DNA of 64,000 nucleotides from an uncultured Roseobacter sp. (GTDB lineage: Bacteria > Pseudomonadota > Alphaproteobacteria > Rhodobacterales > Rhodobacteraceae). Below are positions 9,404 to 17,374 of this stretch, piece after piece. The notes under the pieces were generated by a model. That model was not told the DNA's origin. It searched no databases and saw nothing but the letters and a program-made list of their open reading frames with translations. The DNA lies in contig NZ_CANMNK010000007.1 of the NCBI RefSeq assembly GCF_947499265.1, forward strand, positions 1 to 64,000, written 5' to 3'. The number at the start of each line of letters is the position of its first letter. Positions within the stretch are counted from its first letter, which is position 1. A program made the translations under genes and the position numbers.

Positions 9404-9928
9404 TCACACCTCGAAACTATCGTCGACGGTATCGCGGGTGATCCGGTGATCGCCTTTGAAAATCACGTGCAACAGGTTGTCGGTGAGGGCGATGGCCATT
9501 AGGCCGCCACCGATCACCATGACCGATTGCGGGATCCAAAGCTGCAGGGCGTCCTGCCCCTGGCTGACCTCATTGAATTTCCAGGACCAGTAGACGAACC
9601 AATAGGCGTAATAGGTGAAATACCACGCGACCGCCGCACCCACGGCAAAACACCAGATTTCCAGCAGTCGTTTTGCGCCCGCGGGCACCGAATTTAACAG
9701 AATGGAAACGCGGATGTGCGCGCCCTTGTTCAAAGCGTTGGCGAAGGCCAGAAAGCTCGCCGCCGCCATCGCGTAACCTGCGTAATTCGGCGCACCGGGG
9801 AAGATTTCGCCCGTCCAGCGGGCCACCATCTGTGCCACGATCAACGCAAGGATTGCGATCAGGCACAAAGCTGCGGCAATCCCGGCGATCAGGTACAGAA
9901 AATCAAGCGTCTTGCGGATCGCAGTCAC
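9404..9928 (-). CDS. dctQ: TRAP transporter small permease (DctQ)
   Basis: About 174 aa, four TM helices, typical DctQ. The GTG at 9928 is preferred because GGGAG lies 7 nt before it. The longer reading from a TTG at 9946 has no visible Shine-Dalgarno. DctQ bridges the substrate-binding protein and DctM. It lies downstream of dctP, separated by a strong hairpin. Confidence 0.88.
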   Translation of the reverse strand: MTAIRKTLDFLYLIAGIAAALCLIAILALIVAQMVARWTGEIFPGAPNYAGYAMAAASFLAFANALNKGAHIRVSILLNSVPAGAKRLLEIWCFAVGAAVAWYFTYYAYWFVYWSWKFNEVSQGQDALQLWIPQSVMVIGGGLMAIALTDNLLHVIFKGDHRITRDTVDDSFEV

Positions 9929-9963
9929 GGCACCACTCCCACTCAAATGAATGATATCAAAAG

Positions 9964-9988
9964 GGCGGTCCCGACAATCGGGACCGCC
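9964..9988 (-). terminator. Intercistronic hairpin between dctP and dctQ
   Basis: A perfect 11-bp stem (GGCGGTCCCGA/TCGGGACCGCC) with loop CAA. On the minus strand it is followed by CCTTTT. It probably partly terminates transcription or protects the 3' end of the dctP message so that the binding protein is made in excess over the permease. Confidence 0.75.
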
Positions 9989-9997
9989 ATTGCGCGA

Positions 9998-10987
9998 TTA
10001 TTGCATCGCTTTGAAGTCGTCGACGAGGGCCGCGCCGTCGTCTCCGGCGGCGTCAAGCCATTCGGACGTCATGGTCGCACCGATCTCGCGCAATTCACCC
10101 ATAAGCGCATCGCCTGCGGGCTGCACGGTCATGCCCCCCGCGGCCAGCCCGTCCATTGTGAATTGGGTGTAGGCTTTGGAGGCTTCCAGCCCACGCGCCG
10201 CCGCTTCGTCGGCGCAAGCGCGGATGGCGGTTTTGTTTGCATCGGATACATCTGCCCAGACGTCCTGGTTCACCATCACGTAATTGCGCGGCAGCCAGGC
10301 GTCGACTTCGTAGAAATGCGTCAGGCTTTCCCAGACTTTGCGGTCATAGCCCGTGGCGCCGGACGAGACCATGGATTCAGCAACGCCCGTGGCAAAGGCC
10401 TGACTGATCTCGGCGGCTTCAACCGTCACCGGCAGCATGCCCGTCAGCTCGGCCAAACGGCTGGTGGTGTTGTTGTAGGAACGGAACTTGACACCGGCCA
10501 TGTCGGCGACGCTGTTCACTTCTTTCTTGAAATATAGACCTTGTGGCGGCCAAGGCACCGCATAAAGCAGCTCCAGGTTCTGTTCATCCAGCAGCGCTTC
10601 GATCTTGGGCTTTGCCGCTTTGTAGAGCTTTTCGCTGTCGTCAAAGGAGGGCGCGAGGAAGGGAATGCTGTCGAAACCAAAGACAGCGCTTTCGTTCTGG
10701 TGACCTGAAAGCAGACGTTCGCCAATCTGCACCTGACCGGTCTGGATCGCGCGTTTGATGTCGGCGCCCGCAAAGAGCGACCCACCGGCATGCACTTCGA
10801 TGGTGATCTCGCCGTTGGTGCCCGCGCCCACGCAGTCCGCAAAGGCCACACCGTTTTCCGAATGGAAGTTCGACGCGGAATAGGCCATGGGCATATCCCA
10901 TTTTTCGGCCGCGAACGCGGGAACGGCCGTGCCTGCCGTCAGGGCGAGCGTGGCGGCACCCGCCAAAAATCTTTGTGTCAGTTTCAT
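9998..10987 (-). CDS. dctP: TRAP transporter substrate-binding protein (DctP family)
   Basis: 329 aa periplasmic binding protein with a classical signal peptide (about 1-26, cleaved after AFA) and DctP-type motifs such as GVKFRSYNNTTSR, which contains the conserved Arg that binds a carboxylate. Start ATG with GGAGAG upstream. First gene of the transporter/oxoprolinase operon, divergent from a MarR-like regulator. Ligand is not readable from sequence; pyroglutamate is suggested by pxpABC. Confidence 0.92.
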   Translation of the reverse strand: MKLTQRFLAGAATLALTAGTAVPAFAAEKWDMPMAYSASNFHSENGVAFADCVGAGTNGEITIEVHAGGSLFAGADIKRAIQTGQVQIGERLLSGHQNESAVFGFDSIPFLAPSFDDSEKLYKAAKPKIEALLDEQNLELLYAVPWPPQGLYFKKEVNSVADMAGVKFRSYNNTTSRLAELTGMLPVTVEAAEISQAFATGVAESMVSSGATGYDRKVWESLTHFYEVDAWLPRNYVMVNQDVWADVSDANKTAIRACADEAAARGLEASKAYTQFTMDGLAAGGMTVQPAGDALMGELREIGATMTSEWLDAAGDDGAALVDDFKAMQ

Positions 10988-11121
10988 TGGTCTCTCCGTT
11001 GGTTGGTTCTTTAGATAGGCGCGGGTCTTGTGCCCGCTGGCGTTTGGTATGCTTTGAGATCTGGTCTCAGGCGCATTGGACCTGCCGCGAATCTTCGTCA
11101 GATTGATTCCCTGGCGTCAAT

Positions 11122-11180
11122 ACTGCGCAACTTTTGCAATACGTCAACAAAATGTTGACAAATTATCAGTATTGCGCAGT
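11122..11180. promoter_or_regulatory. Operator-like inverted repeats in the dctP/marR divergent region
   Basis: Perfect 9-bp inverted arms ACTGCGCAA (11122-11130) and TTGCGCAGT (11172-11180) enclose a second palindrome GTCAAC-N5-GTTGAC (11143-11159). The block sits just upstream of the MarR-like gene (start 11190) and about 135 nt from dctP. It is the obvious candidate binding region for that regulator. Confidence 0.6.
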
Positions 11181-11189
11181 CTATAGGGT

Positions 11190-11705
11190 ATGTCTGATCC
11201 TTTTCTTGGCCCCGTCGTCTCCTCTGCACATCTGGCAAGTGGCTCGTTTGCGGAAATCTCCGAGTTGGAGTTTGGCCTGACGCTGGCCAACAACGCCTTC
11301 CACCGATGGATGGTGCGCGCCATTGCCATGGCTGGGTATCCCGAACTGGGGGCGTTGGATGTGCTCGTGCTGCATTCCGTCTATCATCGCGACCGGCCCA
11401 AGAAATTGGCGGATATCTGTCTGGTGCTGAACGTCGAGGATACCCATACCGTCAACTATGCAATCAAAAAGCTGATCAAGGCGGGGTTGGTAAAAGACGG
11501 TCGTCAGGGCAAGGAAAAGACTGTGGCCGCGACGCAAAAGGGGGCGGAGACCTGCGTGCGCTACCGTGAGATCCGCGAGGGTCTGCTGCTGCGTGCGGTG
11601 GGGGAGTTGGGGTTGGAGCCCGAGCAGGTCAGCCATGCGGCATCGCTTTTGCGTCTGATGTCCGGGCAATATGATCAGGCGGCGCGAGCCGCCACAACCT
11701 ATTGA
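11190..11705 (+). CDS. MarR-type winged-helix transcriptional regulator
   Basis: 171 aa. A central winged-helix DNA-binding domain (LGALDVLVLHSVYHRDRPK, then KKLADICLVLN and YAIKKLIKAGLV as recognition and wing) is flanked by dimerisation helices, as in MarR proteins. It is divergent from the TRAP/oxoprolinase operon and has inverted repeats immediately upstream, so local control, including autoregulation, is likely. Its end overlaps the convergent glycosylase gene by 7 nt. Confidence 0.8.
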   Translation: MSDPFLGPVVSSAHLASGSFAEISELEFGLTLANNAFHRWMVRAIAMAGYPELGALDVLVLHSVYHRDRPKKLADICLVLNVEDTHTVNYAIKKLIKAGLVKDGRQGKEKTVAATQKGAETCVRYREIREGLLLRAVGELGLEPEQVSHAASLLRLMSGQYDQAARAATTY

Positions 11706-12916
11706 GGCGCGCGCAACCAGCCGTCCTCAAATGACAATTTGCTGACGTCCGCCAGCCGAACGATCCGCGCAAGTTCGGCCTCAAAAGCCGCCACGCGCCC
11801 CTTGCCCCATCGCACCTTGGCTTCCGGCCAAAGCGCCCGCACGTGAAGCGTATCACGGTCGCGAAACGCCTTCATATCGACGCGACCCACCAACCTGTCC
11901 CCCTCCAGTATCGGGAAGACGTAGTAGCCATAGCGACGCTTTGCCTCGGGCACGAAAATCTCGATCCGGTAGTCAAAGCCAAAGAGCCGTTCCGCCCGCT
12001 TCCGGTCGCGCAGCGCCGGATCAAACGGGCTGAGAACCCGCAGCCGGGACGTCGGCTCCGAGCTCAAAGCCGGATCAGAGGCGATATCGGGTCGGGCAAA
12101 ACCGGGGCGTAAGGCGCCACCGACGCATTCGATTTCAACAGGTTGCAGCCGACCCGCCGCAAGCTCTCCCGCACACCAGTCTTTGGCTTCGGCGATGGTG
12201 ATGTGATCCCAAAAGGCGGCAAGCTCGGTCGGTGTCGCGAAACCCAGCCGGTCCAGCGCGCCAGAGCAGCACCAGTCAATCGTTGCCGCCGTATGCTCGG
12301 GCTCTTGTCGGGGCTGGCAAAGGGCATCATCAATCACCCGTTCCGTCAGATCATAGCGCTTGCGAAACCCATCGCGCCCGACCACGCAAAGGGCCCCGCT
12401 GCGCCACAAGTATTCCAATGCGGTTTTCGAGGGGTGCCAGTCCCACCACCCGCCGGAGCCACGTTTTTCGCCCGCGCCGACATCAGAGGAGCACAAGGGC
12501 CCTTCCTCGCGGATCTGGTCCAGAACCGGTTGGAATTGCGCCTCGAACCCATCCCGCCGCCAATCCCGCCATTGATTGCGCAGCTTTGCCGCATCCCGTT
12601 CGCGCCGCAACTGCCACCAGTGATAATAGTCCATCGGGATCACGGCGGCATCATGCGTCCAGTGTTCAAAAAGGGCACGATCCTTTTCGTAAAGACGTTT
12701 CAGCGCCTTGGGCCGATAGCGTGGCCGTCGGGAAAACAGGATCAGGTCATGGGCGCGGGCGACCGTATTGATGCTGTCGAGCTGCACAAACCCAAGACGC
12801 GCGATCAAGGAGAGCAACTCAGCGCCCTGTGCCACGCCTTGCGGCGTTTCGCTGAGCGCATGCCGATCCAGAAACAGCCGGCGTGCGGATGTGTTGCTGA
12901 GGGTGAGTGTATTCAT
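11699..12916 (-). CDS. YcaQ/AlkZ-family crosslink-repair DNA glycosylase
   Basis: 405 aa, family-typical length. Begins with the N-terminal winged-helix region (SARRLFLDRHALSE) and contains the QLDSINTVARAHDLILFSR motif and the later WDWHPSKTALEYLWRSG motif of the HTH_42/YcaQ family, whose members unhook DNA interstrand crosslinks and excise alkylated bases. ATG overlaps the upstream lacI-type stop by 4 nt. Confidence 0.88.
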   Translation of the reverse strand: MNTLTLSNTSARRLFLDRHALSETPQGVAQGAELLSLIARLGFVQLDSINTVARAHDLILFSRRPRYRPKALKRLYEKDRALFEHWTHDAAVIPMDYYHWWQLRRERDAAKLRNQWRDWRRDGFEAQFQPVLDQIREEGPLCSSDVGAGEKRGSGGWWDWHPSKTALEYLWRSGALCVVGRDGFRKRYDLTERVIDDALCQPRQEPEHTAATIDWCCSGALDRLGFATPTELAAFWDHITIAEAKDWCAGELAAGRLQPVEIECVGGALRPGFARPDIASDPALSSEPTSRLRVLSPFDPALRDRKRAERLFGFDYRIEIFVPEAKRRYGYYVFPILEGDRLVGRVDMKAFRDRDTLHVRALWPEAKVRWGKGRVAAFEAELARIVRLADVSKLSFEDGWLRAPQ

Positions 12917-13956
12917 CCGCGTTGGTTGCGGCGCAGCGTTTCCCCATAGGAAATCTTGGGTGTCAGGGTGATGCGTGCGGGCTCCCCCGGGTCTGCATCT
13001 TCGGGCAGTGCGCTGCGTTCCAATATGATCTGCGCAGCCGCCGCCCCAATCTCTGATCGGCAGGCATCCATCGTGGCCAATTTCCGCGGCAGACCTTGCA
13101 GCAATTCAACGCCGTTAAATCCGGCAAGTCCGATTTGCCCTGGGATATCAACGCCCTGGTCAAGCAGGTAGAGCAGGCCCCCGGCACCAATCATGTCATT
13201 GGAATAATATAGGAAATCGAGATCAGGCGCACGTTCCAGCATCGATTGCGTCATCTCGCGGCCCTTTGCCAGCGCCGATCCGCCGGAATAGAAATCGCGG
13301 GCCTCGATCTCGATGCCCTCTTTGGTCAAGCCTTCGGTCAGCCCCTCAAAGCGTTTGCGCGCCCGGTGGTCGAGCGGCATCTTCGTGCCCATGAACCCGA
13401 TGCGGGTATAGCCTTCCTTGAGGATCGCCGCGGCCATCATCCGACCGGCCCGGCGGTGCGAAATACCGACCATCGCATCCACTGGATTGCCATCGGTGTC
13501 CATGATTTCAACAACGGGAATACCCGCGTTTTGCAGCATCGCGCGCGTTGCATCGGAATGCTCCAGCCCGGCAATGATCACGCCAGATGGCCGCCAGGAC
13601 AGCATTTCGTACAAGACCTGCTCTTCCTTTTCGGGCATGTAGTCGGTCACCCCGACAACCGGCTGCAGTGGCGTGTCTTCAAAGGCCTGATTGATCCCGG
13701 TCAAGACTTCTGGAAACACCATATTGGACAGGGAGGGGATGATCACCGCCACGAGATTCACACGCTGCGAGGCAAGCGATCCCGCGATCTGATTGGGCAC
13801 ATACCCAAGGGTCTTGGCGGCTTGCAGAACACGTTCGCGCGTCGTAGCAGACACATCGCCGCGGTTGCGCAGGACCCGGCTCACCGTCATCTCCGACACC
13901 CCGCAGGCTTCTGATACATCACGGAGGGTCAACGGGCGCTGCTTGGGTCTTGTCAC
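12913..13956 (-). CDS. LacI-family transcriptional regulator
   Basis: 347 aa. An N-terminal HTH (TLRDVSEACGVSEMTVSRVLR) is followed by the hinge (GYVPNQIAGSLASQR) and a periplasmic-binding-protein-like effector domain. GTG start. Closest in feel to GntR-type gluconate repressors of proteobacteria, but no sugar genes lie alongside; the target is unknown. It is the last host gene before the tRNA. Confidence 0.88.
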   Translation of the reverse strand: MTRPKQRPLTLRDVSEACGVSEMTVSRVLRNRGDVSATTRERVLQAAKTLGYVPNQIAGSLASQRVNLVAVIIPSLSNMVFPEVLTGINQAFEDTPLQPVVGVTDYMPEKEEQVLYEMLSWRPSGVIIAGLEHSDATRAMLQNAGIPVVEIMDTDGNPVDAMVGISHRRAGRMMAAAILKEGYTRIGFMGTKMPLDHRARKRFEGLTEGLTKEGIEIEARDFYSGGSALAKGREMTQSMLERAPDLDFLYYSNDMIGAGGLLYLLDQGVDIPGQIGLAGFNGVELLQGLPRKLATMDACRSEIGAAAAQIILERSALPEDADPGEPARITLTPKISYGETLRRNQRG

Positions 13957-14077
13957 AATATATTCCCTGTACTGTCGCTCCTTGGTAGCGCAGGTGAACC
14001 CTGCCTATCAAGCATCTGTCGCACAAGCATTTAGACCAATGACAAGCCGGAAAACTTGTTCTAAACCCATCCGGGTC

Positions 14078-14154
14078 GGTCCCGTGGCTCAACTGGATAG
14101 AGCAGCCCCCTCCTAAGGGGCAGGTTGCAGGTTCGAATCCTGCCGGGGTCGCCA
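14078..14154 (+). tRNA. tRNA-Arg(CCU), island integration site
   Basis: Full cloverleaf of 77 nt with encoded CCA. The anticodon stem GCCCC/GGGGC encloses loop CTCCTAA (anticodon CCT). The T arm is GCAGG-TTCGAAT-CCTGC. The acceptor stem GGTCCCG/CGGGGTC contains a G2-U71 and a U3-G70 wobble. The 3' half from 14104 is duplicated at 34494-34537, marking the attachment site of the genomic island. Confidence 0.95.
14104..14147 (+). repeat. Left attachment repeat (attL, 44 bp)
   Basis: A 44-bp sequence within the tRNA-Arg gene, from the anticodon stem to the acceptor stem, is repeated exactly at 34494-34537. It is the left boundary of the island; the integrase gene begins 113 nt downstream. Confidence 0.93.
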
Positions 14155-14260
14155 AATTCTTTTAACTATCAATGATATACAACTCAGCTTGACTGGGGAG
14201 CGATAGGAAAATACCCTTCCACAAAGCTTACACATTTACACATTTTGGGGCGTTTGGACG

Positions 14261-15430
14261 TTGGCGACCGAAAAGCACACGATTCTTGGCGGAAAGGTTC
14301 ACGTCTACCAGCGGGAAAACAGTCCATTTTGGCAGTGTTCATCGTACCTGAACGGGAAGAACCGCCGCACTTCCACCAAGGAAGAAAGTCTCAAGCTTGC
14401 GAAGGAATTCGCCGAGGATTGGTACCTCACTTTGCGTGGAAAACAGTCTCGCGGAGAGCTTACGAATGAGCGCACGTTTACATTCGCCGCCGATAAATTC
14501 CTTCAAGAATTTGAAGCCGACACTATGGGAGAACGCAGCGCAAAGTGCCTGACCAATCACCAAAATCACGTCCGACTGCACCTGAACCCGTTCTTCGGAA
14601 AACTAGGTTTGTCCGAGATTACAACGACAAAAATTCAAGAATACCGTCTGGCAAGGATGCAATCGACCTACCGGGGGAAGCACCCAGCAGCGGCAACAAT
14701 CCAAAAGGAGACGGTGACGCTGCGTATGACATTAAAGGCGGCGGTACGGCATGGTTGGCTGGCACATATGCCCGATATGTCTGCTCCGTACCGCACGTCA
14801 ACCAAAGTCTCGCATCGTGCTTGGTTTTCGCCTGATGAATATAAGCAACTGTACACGGCCACGCGGGCCAATATCAAAGCTATGATCAACGCAAAGCATC
14901 GCCACCTTGCCGAGCAACTGCACGACAAGGTTTTGTTCATGGCAAATACTGGTATTCGTCCTGATGAAGCCAACTGGCTTGAATACCGGGATGTCGAGAT
15001 CGTCGAAGATGATGCCACCAGCGAGACGATCCTCGAGATCGAAGTGCGCGGCAAGCGCGGTGTTGGATATTGCAAAAGCACCACCGGTGCTGTTCGTCCA
15101 TTTCAGAGAATGGTTGAGCGTAATCAGCCGGAGCCGACCGACCGTCTCTTCCCTGCTGATCACAAAAAGCAGTTCAACCGAATTTTGGATGAGCAAGGCT
15201 TGAAGTTCGACCGACAAGGAAATCGACGCACTCTCTATTCCTTGCGGCACAGCTACATCTCATTTCGATTGCTTGAAGGGGCGGACATCTATCAGATTGC
15301 CAAAAACTGCCGGACAAGTGTCGAGATGATTGAGAAGCACTATGCGGTGCATCTCAAGAACAGTCTCGACGCATCGGCCATAAACGTTCGCCGCACCAAA
15401 CAGTCTGGCGCAAGTCGCCGCTCGATCTAG
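14261..15430 (+). CDS. int: Tyrosine recombinase / phage-type integrase
   Basis: 389 aa, TTG start 106 nt after the tRNA. An N-terminal SAM-like core-binding domain (about 70-165) is followed by the catalytic domain with R233 (TGIRPDE), the SLRHS box (R329, H330) and the nucleophile Y361 (KHYAVHL). The usual box II His before LR is Tyr, as in many integrases of the YSLRH type. It should catalyse integration into and excision from tRNA-Arg. Confidence 0.92.
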   Translation: MATEKHTILGGKVHVYQRENSPFWQCSSYLNGKNRRTSTKEESLKLAKEFAEDWYLTLRGKQSRGELTNERTFTFAADKFLQEFEADTMGERSAKCLTNHQNHVRLHLNPFFGKLGLSEITTTKIQEYRLARMQSTYRGKHPAAATIQKETVTLRMTLKAAVRHGWLAHMPDMSAPYRTSTKVSHRAWFSPDEYKQLYTATRANIKAMINAKHRHLAEQLHDKVLFMANTGIRPDEANWLEYRDVEIVEDDATSETILEIEVRGKRGVGYCKSTTGAVRPFQRMVERNQPEPTDRLFPADHKKQFNRILDEQGLKFDRQGNRRTLYSLRHSYISFRLLEGADIYQIAKNCRTSVEMIEKHYAVHLKNSLDASAINVRRTKQSGASRRSI

Positions 15431-15525
15431 TTCGCCAAGTATCCCATCAACCGACCTTTCCATCTTCCTTTTTTAAAAAGTCTTATGAGTATTAATTTTG
15501 GATATTCTTCAATTCGTATTCTTAG

Positions 15526-15588
15526 TGTCAAATTTTTGGACAACTGGCCGTCCAATATCTTTACATCTAGATGTCCAAAATTTTGACA
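15526..15588. repeat. 17-bp inverted repeat plus inner palindromes
   Basis: TGTCAAATTTTTGGACA (15526-15542) and TGTCCAAAATTTTGACA (15572-15588) are inverted copies with one mismatch. The perfect palindrome ACATCTAGATGT (15563-15574) overlaps the right arm, and GACAT-N4-ATGTC follows. The block lies between the convergent integrase and HTH genes. It could be a regulator or excisionase binding region or part of a replication origin; no T-run supports a terminator. Confidence 0.6.
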
Positions 15589-15602
15589 TCTGAATGTCGT
15601 CG

Positions 15603-15956
15603 CTACCGCCTAAGGACTTTTGCTTTGAGGTTGAGTTCGTAGAGGTTCGCCCGTCCTTGACCTCGACGCTTGATCACAATGAATCCCTTGCGCTCAAGCT
15701 CTTTGACATGGGTGTTGACGCTCTGCCGAGAGATGCCGATATCCTTTGCCAGACGTTCTTGCCCAGGAAAGCAAAAATCGTTGTGCCAAGCGTAAGACAG
15801 GAGCAGGGCGTAAACCAGTTTTGCTCCCGCCGAGATTCCGTCGCTTTTCAAAATTGCGTTAGGAACTTGAGTGAACCCAGCTTGCGAAAGCGCATCGCTA
15901 CCCTTGATGACAATGTTCTTTTCACTAATGACAGCGCTGATGTGTCGAGATTTCAT
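15603..15956 (-). CDS. Winged-helix DNA-binding protein (HTH_36-like)
   Basis: 117 aa. The central region contains a helix-turn-helix (FPGQERLAKDIGISRQSVN then THVKELERKGFIVIKRRGQ), as in the HTH_36 and plasmid replication-initiator-like winged helices. It could be a small initiator, copy-control protein or excision regulator of the island. The inverted repeats just beyond its 3' end are candidate binding sites. Confidence 0.65.
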   Translation of the reverse strand: MKSRHISAVISEKNIVIKGSDALSQAGFTQVPNAILKSDGISAGAKLVYALLLSYAWHNDFCFPGQERLAKDIGISRQSVNTHVKELERKGFIVIKRRGQGRANLYELNLKAKVLRR

Positions 15957-16026
15957 AGGCGTTTAGTATGCCTAGAGTATACCCCGTAGGTTCGCTGTTA
16001 GCGAAGCGGATGTGAACAAATAGGCT

Positions 16027-16686
16027 TTACTGAGATTGAATATCAGGGCGTACAATATCCTGCCGCCTCTCCCCTACCCAGCTCGGCTTTTCCGATCTGC
16101 TAGCTTCTTTGATCGCTTGGGCCTGCCCATTCTCGGCATTCAAGCGAAATGCTTCGATCACATTTGCTAGCGCCTCATCAGTCGTCCTGCGATGCTTTAG
16201 CTCCTCACGTAAGAACGTGATCTGTTCCTTTGCATCTTCCAGCTGTTCACGTAATTGCGCCTCGATTAGATCGCCCTTGTTCGAACTGACATGCGCTGGT
16301 TCGGGCTGGTGCGACCCGGGTTGGTCTTTGTAAATATCGCTATCTCGAACGGTTTTCGGAGTGAACAGGTTAGGCGTGGTTTGAACCGGTTCGGAACCGT
16401 TCCGTGCCTCAAACTCAAGCTCTTCATCGATCTTTCGATCTAGGGAAGTGAGTTCAATCAGCCAACGATGACCGGTTGCGATATCCTCACGGCGCGCACA
16501 GATATCTCCGTTATCAGGGTCTTGGTGAGATCGCTTGGCCCACTTGCGGACAGTTTTTGGGGTTCTTGTAAGTCCACGCATTTGGCAGTGATCCACCGCG
16601 GCCTGGACATCCAGCCATTTCTCTTGAAGTAAGGAACCGGTCTGGGATGGTTCGTACTGGTGCAAATGTTCGAGTTCATTTGACAT
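16027..16686 (-). CDS. Island protein with MerR/excisionase-like N-terminus and coiled coil
   Basis: About 219 aa; the ATG at 16686 is preferred to a TTG two codons upstream. The N-terminal part (WLDVQAAVDHCQMRGL, TVRKWAKRS, GHRWLIEL) reads like a MerR/excisionase-type DNA-binding fold. A coiled coil follows (about 145-185, EAQLREQLEDAKEQITFLRE). I do not recognise a named family. A role in excision or partition would fit its position but is not shown. Confidence 0.55.
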   Translation of the reverse strand: MSNELEHLHQYEPSQTGSLLQEKWLDVQAAVDHCQMRGLTRTPKTVRKWAKRSHQDPDNGDICARREDIATGHRWLIELTSLDRKIDEELEFEARNGSEPVQTTPNLFTPKTVRDSDIYKDQPGSHQPEPAHVSSNKGDLIEAQLREQLEDAKEQITFLREELKHRRTTDEALANVIEAFRLNAENGQAQAIKEASRSEKPSWVGERRQDIVRPDIQSQ

Positions 16687-16806
16687 GTGCAAATAATAGC
16701 ACGAGTTAACGAATGGGAGGGCCTAAACACTAGCGGCCCAAAGGAGGCTTCCGACGCGGGTGTTCGGTGCTGCAAAGTGGCCCGTTCAACCTGCCGTTTG
16801 TTGCGT

Positions 16807-16830
16807 TTGCAAAAAAGCGGGCTTTTGCAA
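16807..16830 (-). terminator. Hairpin after the defence-like operon
   Basis: TTGCAAAA (16807-16814) pairs with TTTTGCAA (16823-16830), with an internal AAAAGC/GCTTTT pairing as an alternative. On the minus strand it presents a run of six T. It lies 80 nt downstream of the phosphatase stop and could end the four-gene operon transcript. Confidence 0.4.
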
Positions 16831-16909
16831 CTCTCATCGTTTTGGCGCTTAACCTATGCCAGCTGCTAGTTGTCACCGAGAAACCGGGAAGCCAGAAAGC
16901 TGCCGCTGT

Positions 16910-17353
16910 TCAAAAATCACCCTCAGCACATTGAAGACATGTGATACCATTCCTGCGCCACATGTTTACTACTGAATTACGATCATCGACCACAAAGGAT
17001 ATCTGGGCACCTTCCTTCTGAAGTTGATCTAACAGTTCTTGTTTGATGACGACATCTGACCGAAAATCGCCTTTTGGGCGCATCAAAAGTCTATCAAACG
17101 GGATTGAGTTCCAAGTAAGCCAGGTTTCGGTTATCTTGCGGCTTTCTTCGCCACGACCGGAGACAAGAATGATCTGGAAATTGTGGCTTTCCCACAGTGT
17201 TCTGTACAGACTGACTACAGGCCGGTTAGGGGTGTCATCGCCCATTTTCGAATTGAAAGACCGCCAATCTGGGTTGGCACCGTCAAGAAAATGCCGACGA
17301 TGTCGTATGTCAGCGATTGTACCATCAATATCAAACAGAATTGTCGGCTTCAT
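16910..17353 (-). CDS. HAD phosphatase like the T4 Pnkp 3'-phosphatase domain
   Basis: 147 aa standalone HAD domain. Motif I is DIDGT (D8, D10); motif II is SGR (S65-R67); a basic stretch MRPKGDFRSD with R92, K94 and K104 matches the substrate-binding signature of polynucleotide kinase-phosphatase; motif IV is DDR (D123-R125). Known relatives remove 3'-phosphates or 2',3'-cyclic phosphates from nucleic acid ends. There is no kinase or ligase domain here. It is the last gene of the methyltransferase/GHKL/receiver operon, 21 nt after the receiver-HEPN gene, so healing of RNA ends made by that protein is a reasonable hypothesis. Confidence 0.82.
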   Translation of the reverse strand: MKPTILFDIDGTIADIRHRRHFLDGANPDWRSFNSKMGDDTPNRPVVSLYRTLWESHNFQIILVSGRGEESRKITETWLTWNSIPFDRLLMRPKGDFRSDVVIKQELLDQLQKEGAQISFVVDDRNSVVNMWRRNGITCLQCAEGDF

Positions 17354-17374
17354 TTACTTCGCCAAAGGTGGTTT

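Noticed and set aside
8077-9441. 454-codon plus-strand open frame
   Set aside because: Antisense to dctM; low-complexity His/Gln/Arg-rich translation, no ribosome site and no recognisable domain.
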